Origin: Thiohalophilus thiocyanatoxydans
Lineage (GTDB): Bacteria > Pseudomonadota > Gammaproteobacteria > UBA6429 > Thiohalophilaceae
DNA: 64,000 bases
Assembly (NCBI RefSeq): GCF_004366735.1
Contig: NZ_SOQX01000001.1
Coordinates: 558,001 to 622,000 of the forward strand
Direction: 5' to 3'
This document shows positions 55,766-64,000 of this stretch, piece after piece. The translations under genes were made by a program, and so were the position numbers. The notes below the pieces were generated by a model, which did not search any database, was not told the origin of the DNA, and saw nothing but the letters and a program-made list of their open reading frames with translations. Position 1 is the first letter of the stretch, and the number at the start of each line of letters is the position of its first letter.

Positions 55766-56420
55766 GCAGCCCCAGTATCTGCCACATCTGCATACCGTCC
55801 CGGTAATAATGCAATTTTTCCGGCGGATAACCGTGCTCCAGCAGAGCCCGGATGGCACGTGGCGATTGTCCGCACCAGGGACCGTTACACCACAGGATTA
55901 ACTCCTTGGCGTCGCTGAAGTCCCAGATTTTGCTCACTTTGCCCGAGGCGAGCATTTTTTCAACAAAACCGGGCTCTTTTTGGCGTTTTGTGACACCAAG
56001 TTTTTTAAACGTACTAATGAGTTCGGAATCACTGGCCGGCTTTTCAAAGACGGTAAAGGGGATGTTGATGGAACCGGGGATGGTTCCCTTCTGATGCCAC
56101 GAGGGGAGCCGGGCATCGATGAGCAGGCCGCTGCCATCGCGTAACTGGTTTTCCATAAATTCGAAGATCTCCACTTCGCCGACCGTGGCGACCTCCGGGG
56201 CTACGTGGAGGGGTTGAATGCAAAACGGCGGGCAGGAGCGCGAGGTTTTCGCGAAACTGCCGGTCAGAGCGTGTCCCTGATCCTGGATTCGCTGGATGCG
56301 AATCGACTTTCCATCGTGTTGCACATCAATATAATCTTTGTCGGGGGTTAATCCGACATCCAGGGCGAAAACCGAGTGCGCAACTAAATAAGCGGCAACG
56401 ATAAAAACAAATGACTTCAT
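55752..56420 (-). CDS. Exported rhodanese-domain protein
   Basis: A 222-residue secreted protein. The ATG at 56420 follows GGGGAA and opens a signal peptide ending near HSVFALDV. The C-terminal rhodanese domain (about residues 90-215) shows LLIDARLPSWHQKGTIPGS and the active-site cysteine in ILWCNGPWCGQSPRAIRAL. A cysteine pair (SCPPFCIQP) is in the N-terminal part. It may transfer sulfane sulfur in the periplasm. It follows a hypothetical secreted protein on the same strand. Confidence 0.83.
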   Translation of the reverse strand: MKSFVFIVAAYLVAHSVFALDVGLTPDKDYIDVQHDGKSIRIQRIQDQGHALTGSFAKTSRSCPPFCIQPLHVAPEVATVGEVEIFEFMENQLRDGSGLLIDARLPSWHQKGTIPGSINIPFTVFEKPASDSELISTFKKLGVTKRQKEPGFVEKMLASGKVSKIWDFSDAKELILWCNGPWCGQSPRAIRALLEHGYPPEKLHYYRDGMQMWQILGLLTVQ

Positions 56421-56441
56421 GCTCAATTCCCCTTTTATCAA

Positions 56442-56987
56442 CTATTTGGACAAGGAAATAATCTGGTTACGAACAACCCCAATGGCGGGTGATTTCAGGT
56501 AGGTCTTGTAGACCAGCGATTTTGAGGTGGGATCCAGCTTTTTATAGAAAACATAACTGGCATAATAATTTTGTTTGAGCAGGGCCTCGAACTCGCCGCG
56601 CTCGAGGCCTGCGCGCAAAACATCGAGGGACTGGCTGTCGATATCCCAGGCAGACTCTGATGGGACCTCTGCCCCGGTGCCTTCCAGATCCCGGGTGACG
56701 ATCTGACCGCTGTCGTCGACCCGGGTCGTGCCCGCCTCGCTGGTCAGCCCCTGCAGATAATTGTCGTGTCCGGAAAGCGGCCTGGTGGTGTCGCTCGCCG
56801 GGCTCTCGCGAGAATCGTCGGCCGGACCATCGGCTTCTTCCTGATCGACTTGCGTTGACGCCGCCTCGTTCTTGAGCTGATTGAGATAGCCCGAATCGGC
56901 CCCATGCAGTGGTGCGGACAGGCCGACCAGCCCCAGTAACAGACCGGCACGGGCAAGGTAGCCGGTCATCTCCCATGCAAATGCCAT
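56442..56987 (-). CDS. Secreted hypothetical protein
   Basis: A 181-residue protein with a signal peptide (LARAGLLLGLVGLSAPLHGA) and AAGGAGGA before the ATG at 56987. The middle is acidic and low in complexity. It contains two similar short blocks, SGYLNQLKNEAASTQVD and HDNYLQGLTSEAGTTRVD. The last 60 residues are helical and better ordered (LKQNYYASYVFYKKLD). No family was recognised. It lies 21 bases upstream of the rhodanese gene on the same strand, so the two may form an operon. Confidence 0.68.
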   Translation of the reverse strand: MAFAWEMTGYLARAGLLLGLVGLSAPLHGADSGYLNQLKNEAASTQVDQEEADGPADDSRESPASDTTRPLSGHDNYLQGLTSEAGTTRVDDSGQIVTRDLEGTGAEVPSESAWDIDSQSLDVLRAGLERGEFEALLKQNYYASYVFYKKLDPTSKSLVYKTYLKSPAIGVVRNQIISLSK

Positions 56988-57126
56988 TAATTTTCCTCCT
57001 TCCGCAGGCCTCAAAACCTTGTACCCATACGGGAAATGATGGCTAAAGTATCGATATTGAGGAAAAAACCTTTAGAATTAAAGGTTATAAAGGGCAGAAG
57101 GTTGGCAGGTGATTGATCTGGATCAA

Positions 57127-57525
57127 TTATTTCTTGATTGGCGCGATACTGGCCTCTTCCGAGGGGACGTGATTGGCCAGCATCTCACCCAGAATCAGCT
57201 CCATCGCCTCCAGGGTGCGGCTCATGATCAGCGGCCCGTGCATATGATAGAGGCGAACCTGGCAGGGAATCGGTTCGTGCAGGCTGTTGCGGTGAGCGGC
57301 CTGGAAATCGGTCCAGGCGACCACCGGCACATCGTTCAGGACCCGGTCGACGATGATCCAGGCGTCTTTTTGCAGGATCAGATCCAGGTGCTTGAGGCGG
57401 GGAATGGCAAAGCGCAGATCTTCGCCCAGGCGTTTGAGGGCGACCTGCACATCGTTGTAGTAATGGGCGGGTAGTTCACCGTCGCGGTATTCAAAAACCG
57501 GTACATCATCCAGTCGGCGATACAT
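57127..57525 (-). CDS. Hypothetical cytoplasmic protein
   Basis: A 132-residue protein starting MYRRLDDVPVFEYRDGELP. It contains no signal peptide, membrane helix or clear motif; the stretch YHMHGPLIMSRTLEAMEL near residue 95 is the most patterned. I cannot assign a family. It is on the same strand as the next hypothetical and as purEK, with gaps of 54 and about 130 bases. Confidence 0.6.
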   Translation of the reverse strand: MYRRLDDVPVFEYRDGELPAHYYNDVQVALKRLGEDLRFAIPRLKHLDLILQKDAWIIVDRVLNDVPVVAWTDFQAAHRNSLHEPIPCQVRLYHMHGPLIMSRTLEAMELILGEMLANHVPSEEASIAPIKK

Positions 57526-57579
57526 GGTGCCTCCTGTACTGGCCCCCTGTACTGTCAGGTGTACGCCCGGACCCGCAAC

Positions 57580-57906
57580 TCAGTGTTCGTCTTCCAGATC
57601 CCTGTGCGGATCCCAGCCTGCCTCACGGGCGCGCTGAAAGGCTTCGTCCTGAATACGCATAAACTTTTCCCGTAACTCATCCGGCAGGTTGGAGACCTGA
57701 AAACCGTATTTTTCCCACTCACTGTTCACCTTGCCCCACAGATCATCAATGCCCTGGGGCAGCCAGCCTTCGCAGGTTTCTGTCTCGGGGATCAGATCAA
57801 AGACCCAGGCATCACGAATGATCTTGCCGGTATCGGTCATGCCGCCATTCATATCGTTATAAATGCCGACGTATTTTTTGGGTTGTGCTGAATTGCGTTG
57901 ACTCAT
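57580..57906 (-). CDS. Hypothetical acidic protein
   Basis: A 108-residue acidic cytoplasmic protein. I use the ATG at 57906 (MSQRNSAQPKKYVGIYNDMN); a longer frame exists but has no better ribosome site. A recognisable feature is the tryptophan-rich middle (CEGWLPQGIDDLWGKVNSEW). No family was identified. Confidence 0.6.
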   Translation of the reverse strand: MSQRNSAQPKKYVGIYNDMNGGMTDTGKIIRDAWVFDLIPETETCEGWLPQGIDDLWGKVNSEWEKYGFQVSNLPDELREKFMRIQDEAFQRAREAGWDPHRDLEDEH

Positions 57907-58034
57907 CAGGGGTTCATTCCACAAGGGTTGCAGGGATTTCAATGGCGTTACTGTCAGTATAGAGCAAGGCCGGGGACAGGGCGATCATCTTGTCGGTTCA
58001 AAAGACGTACACGCAGAGCGTTGTTTGTCCCGGG

Positions 58035-59183
58035 CTACGCCTCGTGCGTTCCTGTATCGGCAAGTTGTTGCTGGATTGCCCGGGCGGTATGCAGTGCTTC
58101 ATCCAGGGTCGGCGCCAGGACATTGTAATGGCCCATCTTGCGCCCGGCACGTGCTTCACGCTTGCCGTACAGATGCAGCTTGGCGTTGGGCCGGGCCAAC
58201 AGCGTGCCCCAGTCGGGCGGGGTCTGGCCCCGCCACAGATCGCCGAGCAGGTTGATCATCACCACCGGGGAGAGCAGGCGGGGATCGCCCAGCGGCAGAC
58301 CGCAGACCGCGCGCACCTGCTGTTCGAACTGGGAGGTCAGTGTCGCATCCAGGGTATAGTGGCCGCTGTTGTGCGGACGCGGGGCAATCTCATTGACCAG
58401 CAGTTTGCCCCCGGAGACGAAGAACTCCACGGCCAGCACGCCAACATAATCCAGGGCCCCGGCGATGGCGGTAGCCGACTCGAGTACCTGTTGTTCCAGA
58501 TCCGCGTCGATACGTGCCGGTACCAGGCTGACATCCAGAATACCGTGGCGGTGCACGTTCTCGGCCACCGGATAGCATCGGCTCTCGCCATCGGTCCCGC
58601 GCGCCACGACCACCGAGATTTCCAGATCGAGATCGACCCGCTGTTCCAGCACGCAGGGGTTGTGGCCCAGTTCCTGCCAGGCGCCGGCCAGCTCCTCGCC
58701 GGAGGCGAGCGGATACTGCCCCTTGCCGTCGTAGCCGAAGCGGGCGATTTTCAGGATCGCCGGGCTGGGGACCGTCCTGGCCGCCGCGTCGAGATCGGCG
58801 GGCTCGCGGATCACCGCAAATGGCGCGGTGGCAAAGCCGTTGTCGTGCAAGAAGGTTTTTTCGCTGATCCGATCCTGGGTCAGGGTCACGGCCCGGGCGC
58901 CGGGGCGCACATCGCAATGGCGGGCCAGGTATTCCAGGCTTTCGGCGGGGACGTTTTCGAATTCGGTGGTGATCGCGTCACAGGTCTTGCTCAGATACTG
59001 CAGGGCGGTCGTGTCGAGATAATCGGCGCAGACATGATCACTGGCCAGCATGCCGGCCGGGCTGTCGGGATCGGGGTCCAGCACAACCACCTCATAGCCC
59101 ATGTTGCGCGCGGCGATGGTGAACATGCGGCCCAGCTGGCCACCGCCGAGCATTCCCAGAGTGGCGCCGGGTAACAGCATCAT
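58035..59183 (-). CDS. purK: PurK, N5-carboxyaminoimidazole ribonucleotide synthase
   Basis: A 382-residue ATP-grasp enzyme of purine synthesis that carboxylates AIR with bicarbonate and ATP. Motifs are ATLGMLGGGQLGRMFTIAAR at the start, EFENVPAESLEYLA, KIARFGYDGKGQYPL, and LVNEIAPRPHNSGHYT. The ATG at 59183 overlaps the purE stop (TGATG), so the pair is translationally coupled. The open frame extends upstream through purE but that part is not coding. The C-terminus matches the family. Confidence 0.96.
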   Translation of the reverse strand: MMLLPGATLGMLGGGQLGRMFTIAARNMGYEVVVLDPDPDSPAGMLASDHVCADYLDTTALQYLSKTCDAITTEFENVPAESLEYLARHCDVRPGARAVTLTQDRISEKTFLHDNGFATAPFAVIREPADLDAAARTVPSPAILKIARFGYDGKGQYPLASGEELAGAWQELGHNPCVLEQRVDLDLEISVVVARGTDGESRCYPVAENVHRHGILDVSLVPARIDADLEQQVLESATAIAGALDYVGVLAVEFFVSGGKLLVNEIAPRPHNSGHYTLDATLTSQFEQQVRAVCGLPLGDPRLLSPVVMINLLGDLWRGQTPPDWGTLLARPNAKLHLYGKREARAGRKMGHYNVLAPTLDEALHTARAIQQQLADTGTHEA

Positions 59184-59674
59184 CAGACCTTCGGCAGTTT
59201 CATGGCGCGCACCTTGGTGCGCTGCTTCTTGCGGAAGGTCTCCAGTTTGCGGGCGTATTTCTCCTCCTGGCGGGCCAGCATGGAGACCGCGAACAGCCCG
59301 GCGTTGGCCGCCCCCGCCTCGCCGATGGCGAAGGTGGCCACCGGAATCCCTTTGGGCATCTGCACGATGGAGAGCAGCGAGTCGAGCCCCTTCAGGGCCC
59401 GCGAGGTGACCGGCACGCCCAGTACCGGCACGATGGTCTTGGCCGCCAGCATGCCGGGCAGGTGGGCGGCCCCGCCGGCACCGGCGATGATGCACTGCAG
59501 CCCCCGTTCGGCAGCCTGTTCGGCATACTCATATAACAGGTCCGGCGTGCGGTGCGCCGAGACCACTTTGGCCTCGTACGGGATGCCGAACTCCTTGAGG
59601 ACCTCCACGGCCTGGCTCATGACCTTCCAGTCACTGTTGCTGCCCATCACGACGCCGACGACAGGTTTTTTCAT
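59183..59674 (-). CDS. purE: PurE, N5-CAIR mutase
   Basis: A 163-residue class I PurE that rearranges N5-carboxyaminoimidazole ribonucleotide to CAIR. It shows [20 protein letters not shown] at the start, [17 protein letters not shown] with the active-site histidine, and [16 protein letters not shown]. Length matches bacterial PurE. The stop overlaps the purK start. RBS is weak (GGGTAA). Confidence 0.97.
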   Translation of the reverse strand: MKKPVVGVVMGSNSDWKVMSQAVEVLKEFGIPYEAKVVSAHRTPDLLYEYAEQAAERGLQCIIAGAGGAAHLPGMLAAKTIVPVLGVPVTSRALKGLDSLLSIVQMPKGIPVATFAIGEAGAANAGLFAVSMLARQEEKYARKLETFRKKQRTKVRAMKLPKV

Positions 59675-59775
59675 GCTGGTTACCCGTTATTCAAAATTGC
59701 GTTGCGTATTGTAACCCGAGATTGGCCTGAATTACCCGGTTTGCCCGACGATCGGAGCGCCGTGCAAAATGTCGA

Positions 59776-59863
59776 GTAGCGCTCCCGCGCAACCTGACCT
59801 ACCAGTAGATAGTCGAGCCGGTGGTAATTTCCGTAGGTCACGCTGGCCGGTGGCCTGCGTGAC
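59776..59863. repeat. REP unit flanking the RAYT gene, 3' side
   Basis: AGCGCTCCCGCGCAACCTGACC and CCGTAGGTCACGCTGGCC...GGCCTGCGTGAC, in inverted orientation relative to the distant copies. A stretch of more than 50 bases is identical to the unit at 60595-60657, indicating recent spread or exchange. Confidence 0.82.
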
Positions 59864-60366
59864 TATTCTGGCACCAGACCGCCCAGCCCCTCAGGTTCTC
59901 TGTGTATCCCCCAGTCAGGCGAGTAGTATCCTCGCCGTAAATACTCACCGTACGATGACCAGTTATATTCCATCGGTGAGGCGCTGTAACCGTGTTTGAC
60001 CGGGTTGAAATGAATATAATCCAGATGTTGGTGCAGATCGGCTTCGTCGCGAATCAGGTGATCCCAGAAACGACGTTGCCATATCCGGTGATCGTTTTGC
60101 TGGGCTCTCCGTGTAAAGCGAAGTTTTACCGACTGCATAATTCGCGAAAAATCGTTTGAACCTTCCGGCTTTATGATCCAGTGAAAATGGTTATCAAGAA
60201 TGACATAACCCAGCATTCGATAGTCCATTTCAACTTTAACTTCCCGCATCACTGACAATATCAATTGTTTATTCGTTTCAGGTTTGAGATACGGGTAGCG
60301 GTTATGACATACCGCGGTGATGAACACCGGTATGTCGGCAACATGATAACGACGTATCTGACCCAT
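59863..60366 (-). CDS. RAYT, REP-associated tyrosine transposase
   Basis: A 167-residue Y1-type (IS200-like) transposase of the RAYT group. The HUH metal motif is H60-x-H62 in ILDNHFHWIIKP. The likely catalytic tyrosine is Y117 in HLDYIHFNPVKHGY; WQRRFWDHLIRDE is also typical. RAYTs mobilise the REP hairpins that flank them and do not have classical inverted ends. Here REP units lie on both sides, with matching copies at 22.8, 32.2 and 54.4-54.6 kb. The gene appears intact. Confidence 0.92.
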   Translation of the reverse strand: MGQIRRYHVADIPVFITAVCHNRYPYLKPETNKQLILSVMREVKVEMDYRMLGYVILDNHFHWIIKPEGSNDFSRIMQSVKLRFTRRAQQNDHRIWQRRFWDHLIRDEADLHQHLDYIHFNPVKHGYSASPMEYNWSSYGEYLRRGYYSPDWGIHREPEGLGGLVPE

Positions 60367-60764
60367 AAGCCCTCCTGGCTGTAAATCCCTTGTCTTCCAT
60401 TTTTCAAATTACGTCAGGTAGTACTCCCGCGCAACCTGACCTACGAGTAGATTGCCGAGCCTGTAGTGATTCCCGTAGGTCACGCTGGCCTGTGGCCTGC
60501 GTGACGAATCTCGCACCACCTTTCTCGGCATGCTTCCCTCTGACCGGTTTTCTCGTATCGGGGTGTCAGGTAGCGCTCCCGCGCAACCTGACCTACCAGT
60601 AGATAGTCGAGCCGGTGGTAATTTCCGTAGGTCACGCTGGCCGGTGGCCTGCGTGACGAATCTCGCACCACCTTTCTCGGCATGCTTCCCTCTGACCGGT
60701 TTTCTCGTATCGGGGTGTCAGGTAGCGATCTCGCGCAAACTGACCTACATGATATCTGTTGTTG
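60367..60764. repeat. REP array with a 152-base direct repeat, 5' side of RAYT
   Basis: This gene-free stretch has two full REP units (60412-60505, 60564-60657) and a half unit (60717-60748). Each is spaced by the same non-REP sequence beginning GAATCTCGCACCACC, at 60506 and 60658, so the whole forms a direct repeat with a 152-base period. It ends at the cbbO stop. Confidence 0.82.
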
Positions 60765-63092
60765 CTACTTGGTCAGGCTGGCGAACAGCATCGGCAATTT
60801 CTCCGGCAGGCGGTCCACGTGATCGACGATGGTGTAGTTGTTGGAGCCGAAAATCCGCTTCACATAGTTGTCGGCGTTGGGATCCAGCGTCAGGCAGTAG
60901 CTCATGACACCTTTGCTATACAGCTCCTCGACCGCTTTTTTGGTGTCGTGGCGCAGGTGCTGCGGATCGCGTTCGTCGATATCCGCCGGCTCGCCGTCGG
61001 TCACCAGTAACAGCAGCTTCTTGCGCTGTTGCTGGCGCAACAGGTGCTGGCCGGCGTGGCGCATGGCCGCGCCCATGCGGGTCGAGAGCCCGCCCTGCAT
61101 GCCGGCCAGGCGCGATTTGACCTCATCATTGAAATGCTGGTTGAAGTCCTTGAAGCGCATGTATTGCACGTCATGGCGACCGTCGGAGGCGAAACCGTGA
61201 ATGGCGAAGGGATCGCCGATGCCGTTGATGGCGGTGGCGACCAGCGCACAGGCCTCCCTGGTCAGCTGCAGGACGGTCTTGTCCGAACCTTCCATGGTTT
61301 CGTTGGTGGACTCGGAGAGATCCAGCAGCACCACGACCGCCAGGTCGCGGGTCTGGATGACGTTACGCATGGTGATGCGCGGATTGGGCTGCTCGCCCAT
61401 GCGAATGGCAATCATGGCGTCGATCGCGGCATTGATGTCGATCTCGTCACCGTCTTCCATGTTGCGAATGCGTTGTACGCCCTCGGGCTGCAACATATCG
61501 ATGATCTGCTTGATCCGAAAGGCGATGGGTTTGTATTCGAGCAGAATATTCTCGATCTCTTCGGGATCGCCTTTTTTGGGGCGATGTTCGTAGAGCGTGA
61601 CCCAGTCGGGACGGTTGAGCTGTACCTGGTAATCCCATTCCTGATAGTGGAACGGATCGGAGATCGGCTCCTTGCCTTCCAGCTCGTTGATGGTACAGCC
61701 TTCCTGATCCAGCCAGAAGGGCGTTTCCAGCCGCCAGATCTCCTGGGCATCGTCCCCGGCCAGCTCGCAATCCAGTTCGTTGACCATGTCCATGACACTG
61801 ACGGTCTTCCTCACCTGGCGCTGGCTGGCCGGAATGTATTCGACGCCTTCTTCCCAGTTCAGCTCCTCGAATTCCCAGACGAAACGGTTGTCGTCGCGAT
61901 AAGGGATGCGGATCTGTTCCAGAATACGCAGGCTGGGAACGTCCTTGCGTTCAGCGAAGAGATTGAACAGCTCGAGACCGATATGCCAGGAGAAGCTGTT
62001 GTTGTCCTTGTTCTCTTCGATATTGGTATGGAATTTCTCCGCCAGGGCGTTGAGCGCTTCGTCGTCGGATTTGACGGCGGGGTCCAGCAACATATGGGCA
62101 AAATGTTCCAGCACCGGCACGGTCGGATGTTCGGCCCGGCCGTCGTATTCGATCGACATCAGCGCCTTCCACAAATTGCGCAGGCCGGGGAAGGCCTGGA
62201 TAGCGTGATATTCAACCCGCGCATCCTCGACCAGGCCGATGAAGAACATTTGTGCCGGGCTCAGTCCTTCGGCGGAAATGCGCGAAGTGGTGTAGCAGAC
62301 ATGCGCCGCCAGGTGCGCGGCAATGGCGCGATACAGTTCCAGACCGCTGATCTCGCCGATGGGGTCGACCGCGTCGGGCAGGTGCAGTACGTGGTGTTCG
62401 ATATAGGGTTTAAAGCCTTCATGATCGGCCGCCGCCGGGCGCACGAAGAAGTCCCGGCCCCACAGCGCGCGCAGATAGAAGTTCAGCTTGCGCTGGGTAT
62501 CGACAAACAGGGTGCCGCGGCGCTCCTTCTGCAGCATGGCCAGACTGTCCTGGGTATCCAGGTTGAAGTAGTTGACCAGGTTGTTAAGATCCTTGCGATA
62601 GGCCTCGGCGCCATACAGGGCCCAGCGCTTGAGACCGGAGAGGGTCAGTTTGCTCAGCAGCTCATCGATATGTTGCAGCATCGGACGCAGGCCGCGTGAA
62701 GCCTTGGCGGACAACTGATGCAGCAGGCCCAGATAGCCGCGCAGCAGCTCCGGATCGCCCAGGCGCCGCGCCGCGGTAGGGAGGCTGGCGAACATCAGTG
62801 AGATCACCTCGCCCGAGGTCATCGAGGAGAGCTTCATGGCGGCGGCGACGATCTCCTGAATCACATCCTCGCCGCACTCCTTGACCACCATGGGCATCTC
62901 TTCCAGATAGGAGATGACCACATCCTTGCCCCGGCCCAGGTTGCACAGCCCCTTGGCACCTTCCAGGTAATCACGCAGGCCGGCCGGCGACATGACACGG
63001 GACGCTTCGTGAAACGTGCTTTCGAAGGTGTCCCGCACTTCCGGCGCGGCTTCCTGGAGATATTCTTTGTATTCATCAAGATTAATAGACAT
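60765..63092 (-). CDS. cbbO: CbbO-like Rubisco activase component, VWA protein
   Basis: A 775-residue cytoplasmic protein. The C-terminal 200 residues form a von Willebrand A domain with the metal site DLSES at about residue 591 (VVVLLDLSESTNETM) and TDGEPADIDERDP. The long N-terminal part is helical, as in CbbO/NorD proteins. CbbO works with the AAA+ ATPase CbbQ to remodel inhibited Rubisco. cbbQ and Rubisco genes are not in the window but may lie to the right. I use the ATG at 63092 because GAGGGG is eight bases upstream; a GTG at 63101 overlaps the SulP stop. Confidence 0.85.
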   Translation of the reverse strand: MSINLDEYKEYLQEAAPEVRDTFESTFHEASRVMSPAGLRDYLEGAKGLCNLGRGKDVVISYLEEMPMVVKECGEDVIQEIVAAAMKLSSMTSGEVISLMFASLPTAARRLGDPELLRGYLGLLHQLSAKASRGLRPMLQHIDELLSKLTLSGLKRWALYGAEAYRKDLNNLVNYFNLDTQDSLAMLQKERRGTLFVDTQRKLNFYLRALWGRDFFVRPAAADHEGFKPYIEHHVLHLPDAVDPIGEISGLELYRAIAAHLAAHVCYTTSRISAEGLSPAQMFFIGLVEDARVEYHAIQAFPGLRNLWKALMSIEYDGRAEHPTVPVLEHFAHMLLDPAVKSDDEALNALAEKFHTNIEENKDNNSFSWHIGLELFNLFAERKDVPSLRILEQIRIPYRDDNRFVWEFEELNWEEGVEYIPASQRQVRKTVSVMDMVNELDCELAGDDAQEIWRLETPFWLDQEGCTINELEGKEPISDPFHYQEWDYQVQLNRPDWVTLYEHRPKKGDPEEIENILLEYKPIAFRIKQIIDMLQPEGVQRIRNMEDGDEIDINAAIDAMIAIRMGEQPNPRITMRNVIQTRDLAVVVLLDLSESTNETMEGSDKTVLQLTREACALVATAINGIGDPFAIHGFASDGRHDVQYMRFKDFNQHFNDEVKSRLAGMQGGLSTRMGAAMRHAGQHLLRQQQRKKLLLLVTDGEPADIDERDPQHLRHDTKKAVEELYSKGVMSYCLTLDPNADNYVKRIFGSNNYTIVDHVDRLPEKLPMLFASLTK

Positions 63093-63097
63093 CGTGC

Positions 63098-64000
63098 TCA
63101 CCCCTCTTTCGGTTCAGGATGAAGGGAGGAAACCGGTTCTTCTTGCGGGACGGTTTCACACTCTTTGAAAATACGTTTGTCGCAACGTGCGCAGATTTTG
63201 TGGTTCAGCTTGCCGAATATATGGCTGATGGCTTCCTGCTTGGTGGCGAAAAAGTGATCCTCGCCGATCTCCTGCAGGAAGTGTCCCTTGCGCAGGAACT
63301 GACAGACCCGGCTCTTGTTGTCGGTAAAGTAGAGACCACCACCACGCTGCATGAGACGCTGGTTTTCCTGCACCAGCATCTCGGCGCCGGCCAGGTCGAT
63401 GAAATTGATTCCGCTGGAAACGATGAGTATATGATTGATCCCTTCCTCATCCGATATCCGGTTCAGCAGGCGCTGGATGTTGGTCAACGAGCCGAAGTAG
63501 ATCGACATATCGATACGGATGATCTTCAGTTGCGGACACTGGGCCAGCGGTTTTTTCTCGACATTGATTAAACTGTGCTTGGGCATGGTGGGATCCGGTG
63601 CCAGGGTGATGACTTCCGGCGTGGAGGTGCGGCTGAGGAAAATCACCAGCGACAGCAGTACACCCAGATAGATGGCAAACTCCAGATGCAGGAACAGCGT
63701 GGCGAAGAAGGTCACCAGCAGGATCGCTGTCTCCGAACGGCTGATTTGCAGGATTTTTTTGATGTGTTGAAAATCGATCAGGTTATAGGCGACCAGCAAA
63801 ATGATCCCGCCCATGGCGGCGATCGGCAGGTAGGCCATCAACGGCGCAATCAGCAATACGATGATCATCAGGCTGATGGCGGCGAAGATCGCCGACAGGG
63901 GTGTTTTCGCCCCGGCCGCATAGTTGATCCCGGAGCGGGTAAAGGACCCCGAACCGGCATAACTGGAGAAGAAACTGCCGACCATGTTGGACAGGCCCTG
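63098..64000 (-). CDS. SulP-family transporter with STAS domain, 5' end outside the window
   Basis: The last 300 codons of a SulP anion carrier; the start lies beyond the right edge, and the readable frame continues to base 64000. Present are the core motif MVGSFFSSYAGSGSFTRSGI, four to five membrane helices, and a STAS domain (IRIDMSIYFGSLTNIQRLL, NFIDLAGAEMLV). The tail has a cysteine cluster CARCDKRIFKEC after the STAS domain, unusual for the family. It ends just before cbbO, so bicarbonate uptake is a reasonable guess. Confidence 0.88.
   Translation of the reverse strand, partial: QGLSNMVGSFFSSYAGSGSFTRSGINYAAGAKTPLSAIFAAISLMIIVLLIAPLMAYLPIAAMGGIILLVAYNLIDFQHIKKILQISRSETAILLVTFFATLFLHLEFAIYLGVLLSLVIFLSRTSTPEVITLAPDPTMPKHSLINVEKKPLAQCPQLKIIRIDMSIYFGSLTNIQRLLNRISDEEGINHILIVSSGINFIDLAGAEMLVQENQRLMQRGGGLYFTDNKSRVCQFLRKGHFLQEIGEDHFFATKQEAISHIFGKLNHKICARCDKRIFKECETVPQEEPVSSLHPEPKEG

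Noticed and set aside
57990-59174. Plus-strand frame of nearly 400 codons opposite purK
   Set aside because: Shadow of purK; the composition is that of a complementary strand.
59776-60764. A CRISPR array in the repeated region around the RAYT gene
   Set aside because: The repeats are palindromic REP units with repeated, not unique, spacers and no cas genes are nearby.
61029-62699. Plus-strand frame of about 550 codons opposite cbbO
   Set aside because: Antisense to a well-supported gene, no motif and no start signal.

Overview
The window comes from a gammaproteobacterium with moderately high GC content. Gene content suggests a salt-adapted, probably sulfur-oxidising chemolithoautotroph of the Chromatiales/Ectothiorhodospiraceae type. 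Three observations support this: genes for glycine betaine made by stepwise methylation of glycine, a Calvin-cycle gene cassette (tkt-gap-pgk-pyk-fba) with cbbO and a SulP transporter at the right edge, and glycolate oxidase plus carbonic anhydrase. The lineage is inferred; no database search was possible.

Layout. 1-11.5 kb: a complete Pil-Chp chemotaxis-like operon for type IV pilus/twitching control (pilG end, pilH, pilI, pilJ, cheR/pilK, a giant multi-Hpt chpA, chpB, chpC). 11.7-16.5 kb, minus strand: rsmE, bioA, then a rimK-like ATP-grasp ligase with an AstE-like hydrolase and a small zinc-protease-family protein. 16.6-22.7 kb: an activated-methyl block, metK, SAH riboswitch, ahcY and metF on the minus strand, with the two betaine-forming methyltransferases diverging on the plus strand. 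This places SAM production, SAH removal and the largest SAM consumer side by side. 22.9-24.4 kb: a PhnD-like binding protein and a thioredoxin-fold protein. 24.5-32 kb: the carbon cassette, starting with a strongly structured leader and ending in a clear terminator. 32.5-37.3 kb: a group 3b [NiFe] hydrogenase operon in the hydBGDA order plus its maturation protease.

37.4-42.6 kb is an accessory, repeat-rich and partly AT-rich region. It holds two orphan genes separated by an attC-like site, a broken DUF4160/DUF2442 pair between inverted repeat copies, a GAF-PAS-GGDEF cyclase, a partial duplicate of the carbonic anhydrase gene and a small outer-membrane barrel. 42.6-48.5 kb: carbonic anhydrase, a YeeE/YedE transporter and glcDEF. 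48.7-58 kb: a VOC protein, a CDF metal exporter, a SulP transporter, a metallo-beta-lactamase-fold protein, a small c-type haem protein, a Sel1 protein, a rhodanese and several unrecognised small proteins. 58-59.7 kb: purEK. 59.8-60.8 kb: a RAYT transposase inside REP arrays, with copies of the same repeat scattered through the window. 60.8-64 kb: cbbO and a truncated SulP gene.

Three dispersed repeat families stand out: REP/RAYT units, a palindromic family built on GCAGAGACGCAGAG, and a hairpin family with ends GGGGTCAGGTCTTG. No tRNA, rRNA or CRISPR array was seen. The strongest follow-up targets are the SAM/betaine block with its riboswitch, the tkt leader, the attC-like site, and the RAYT/REP system.
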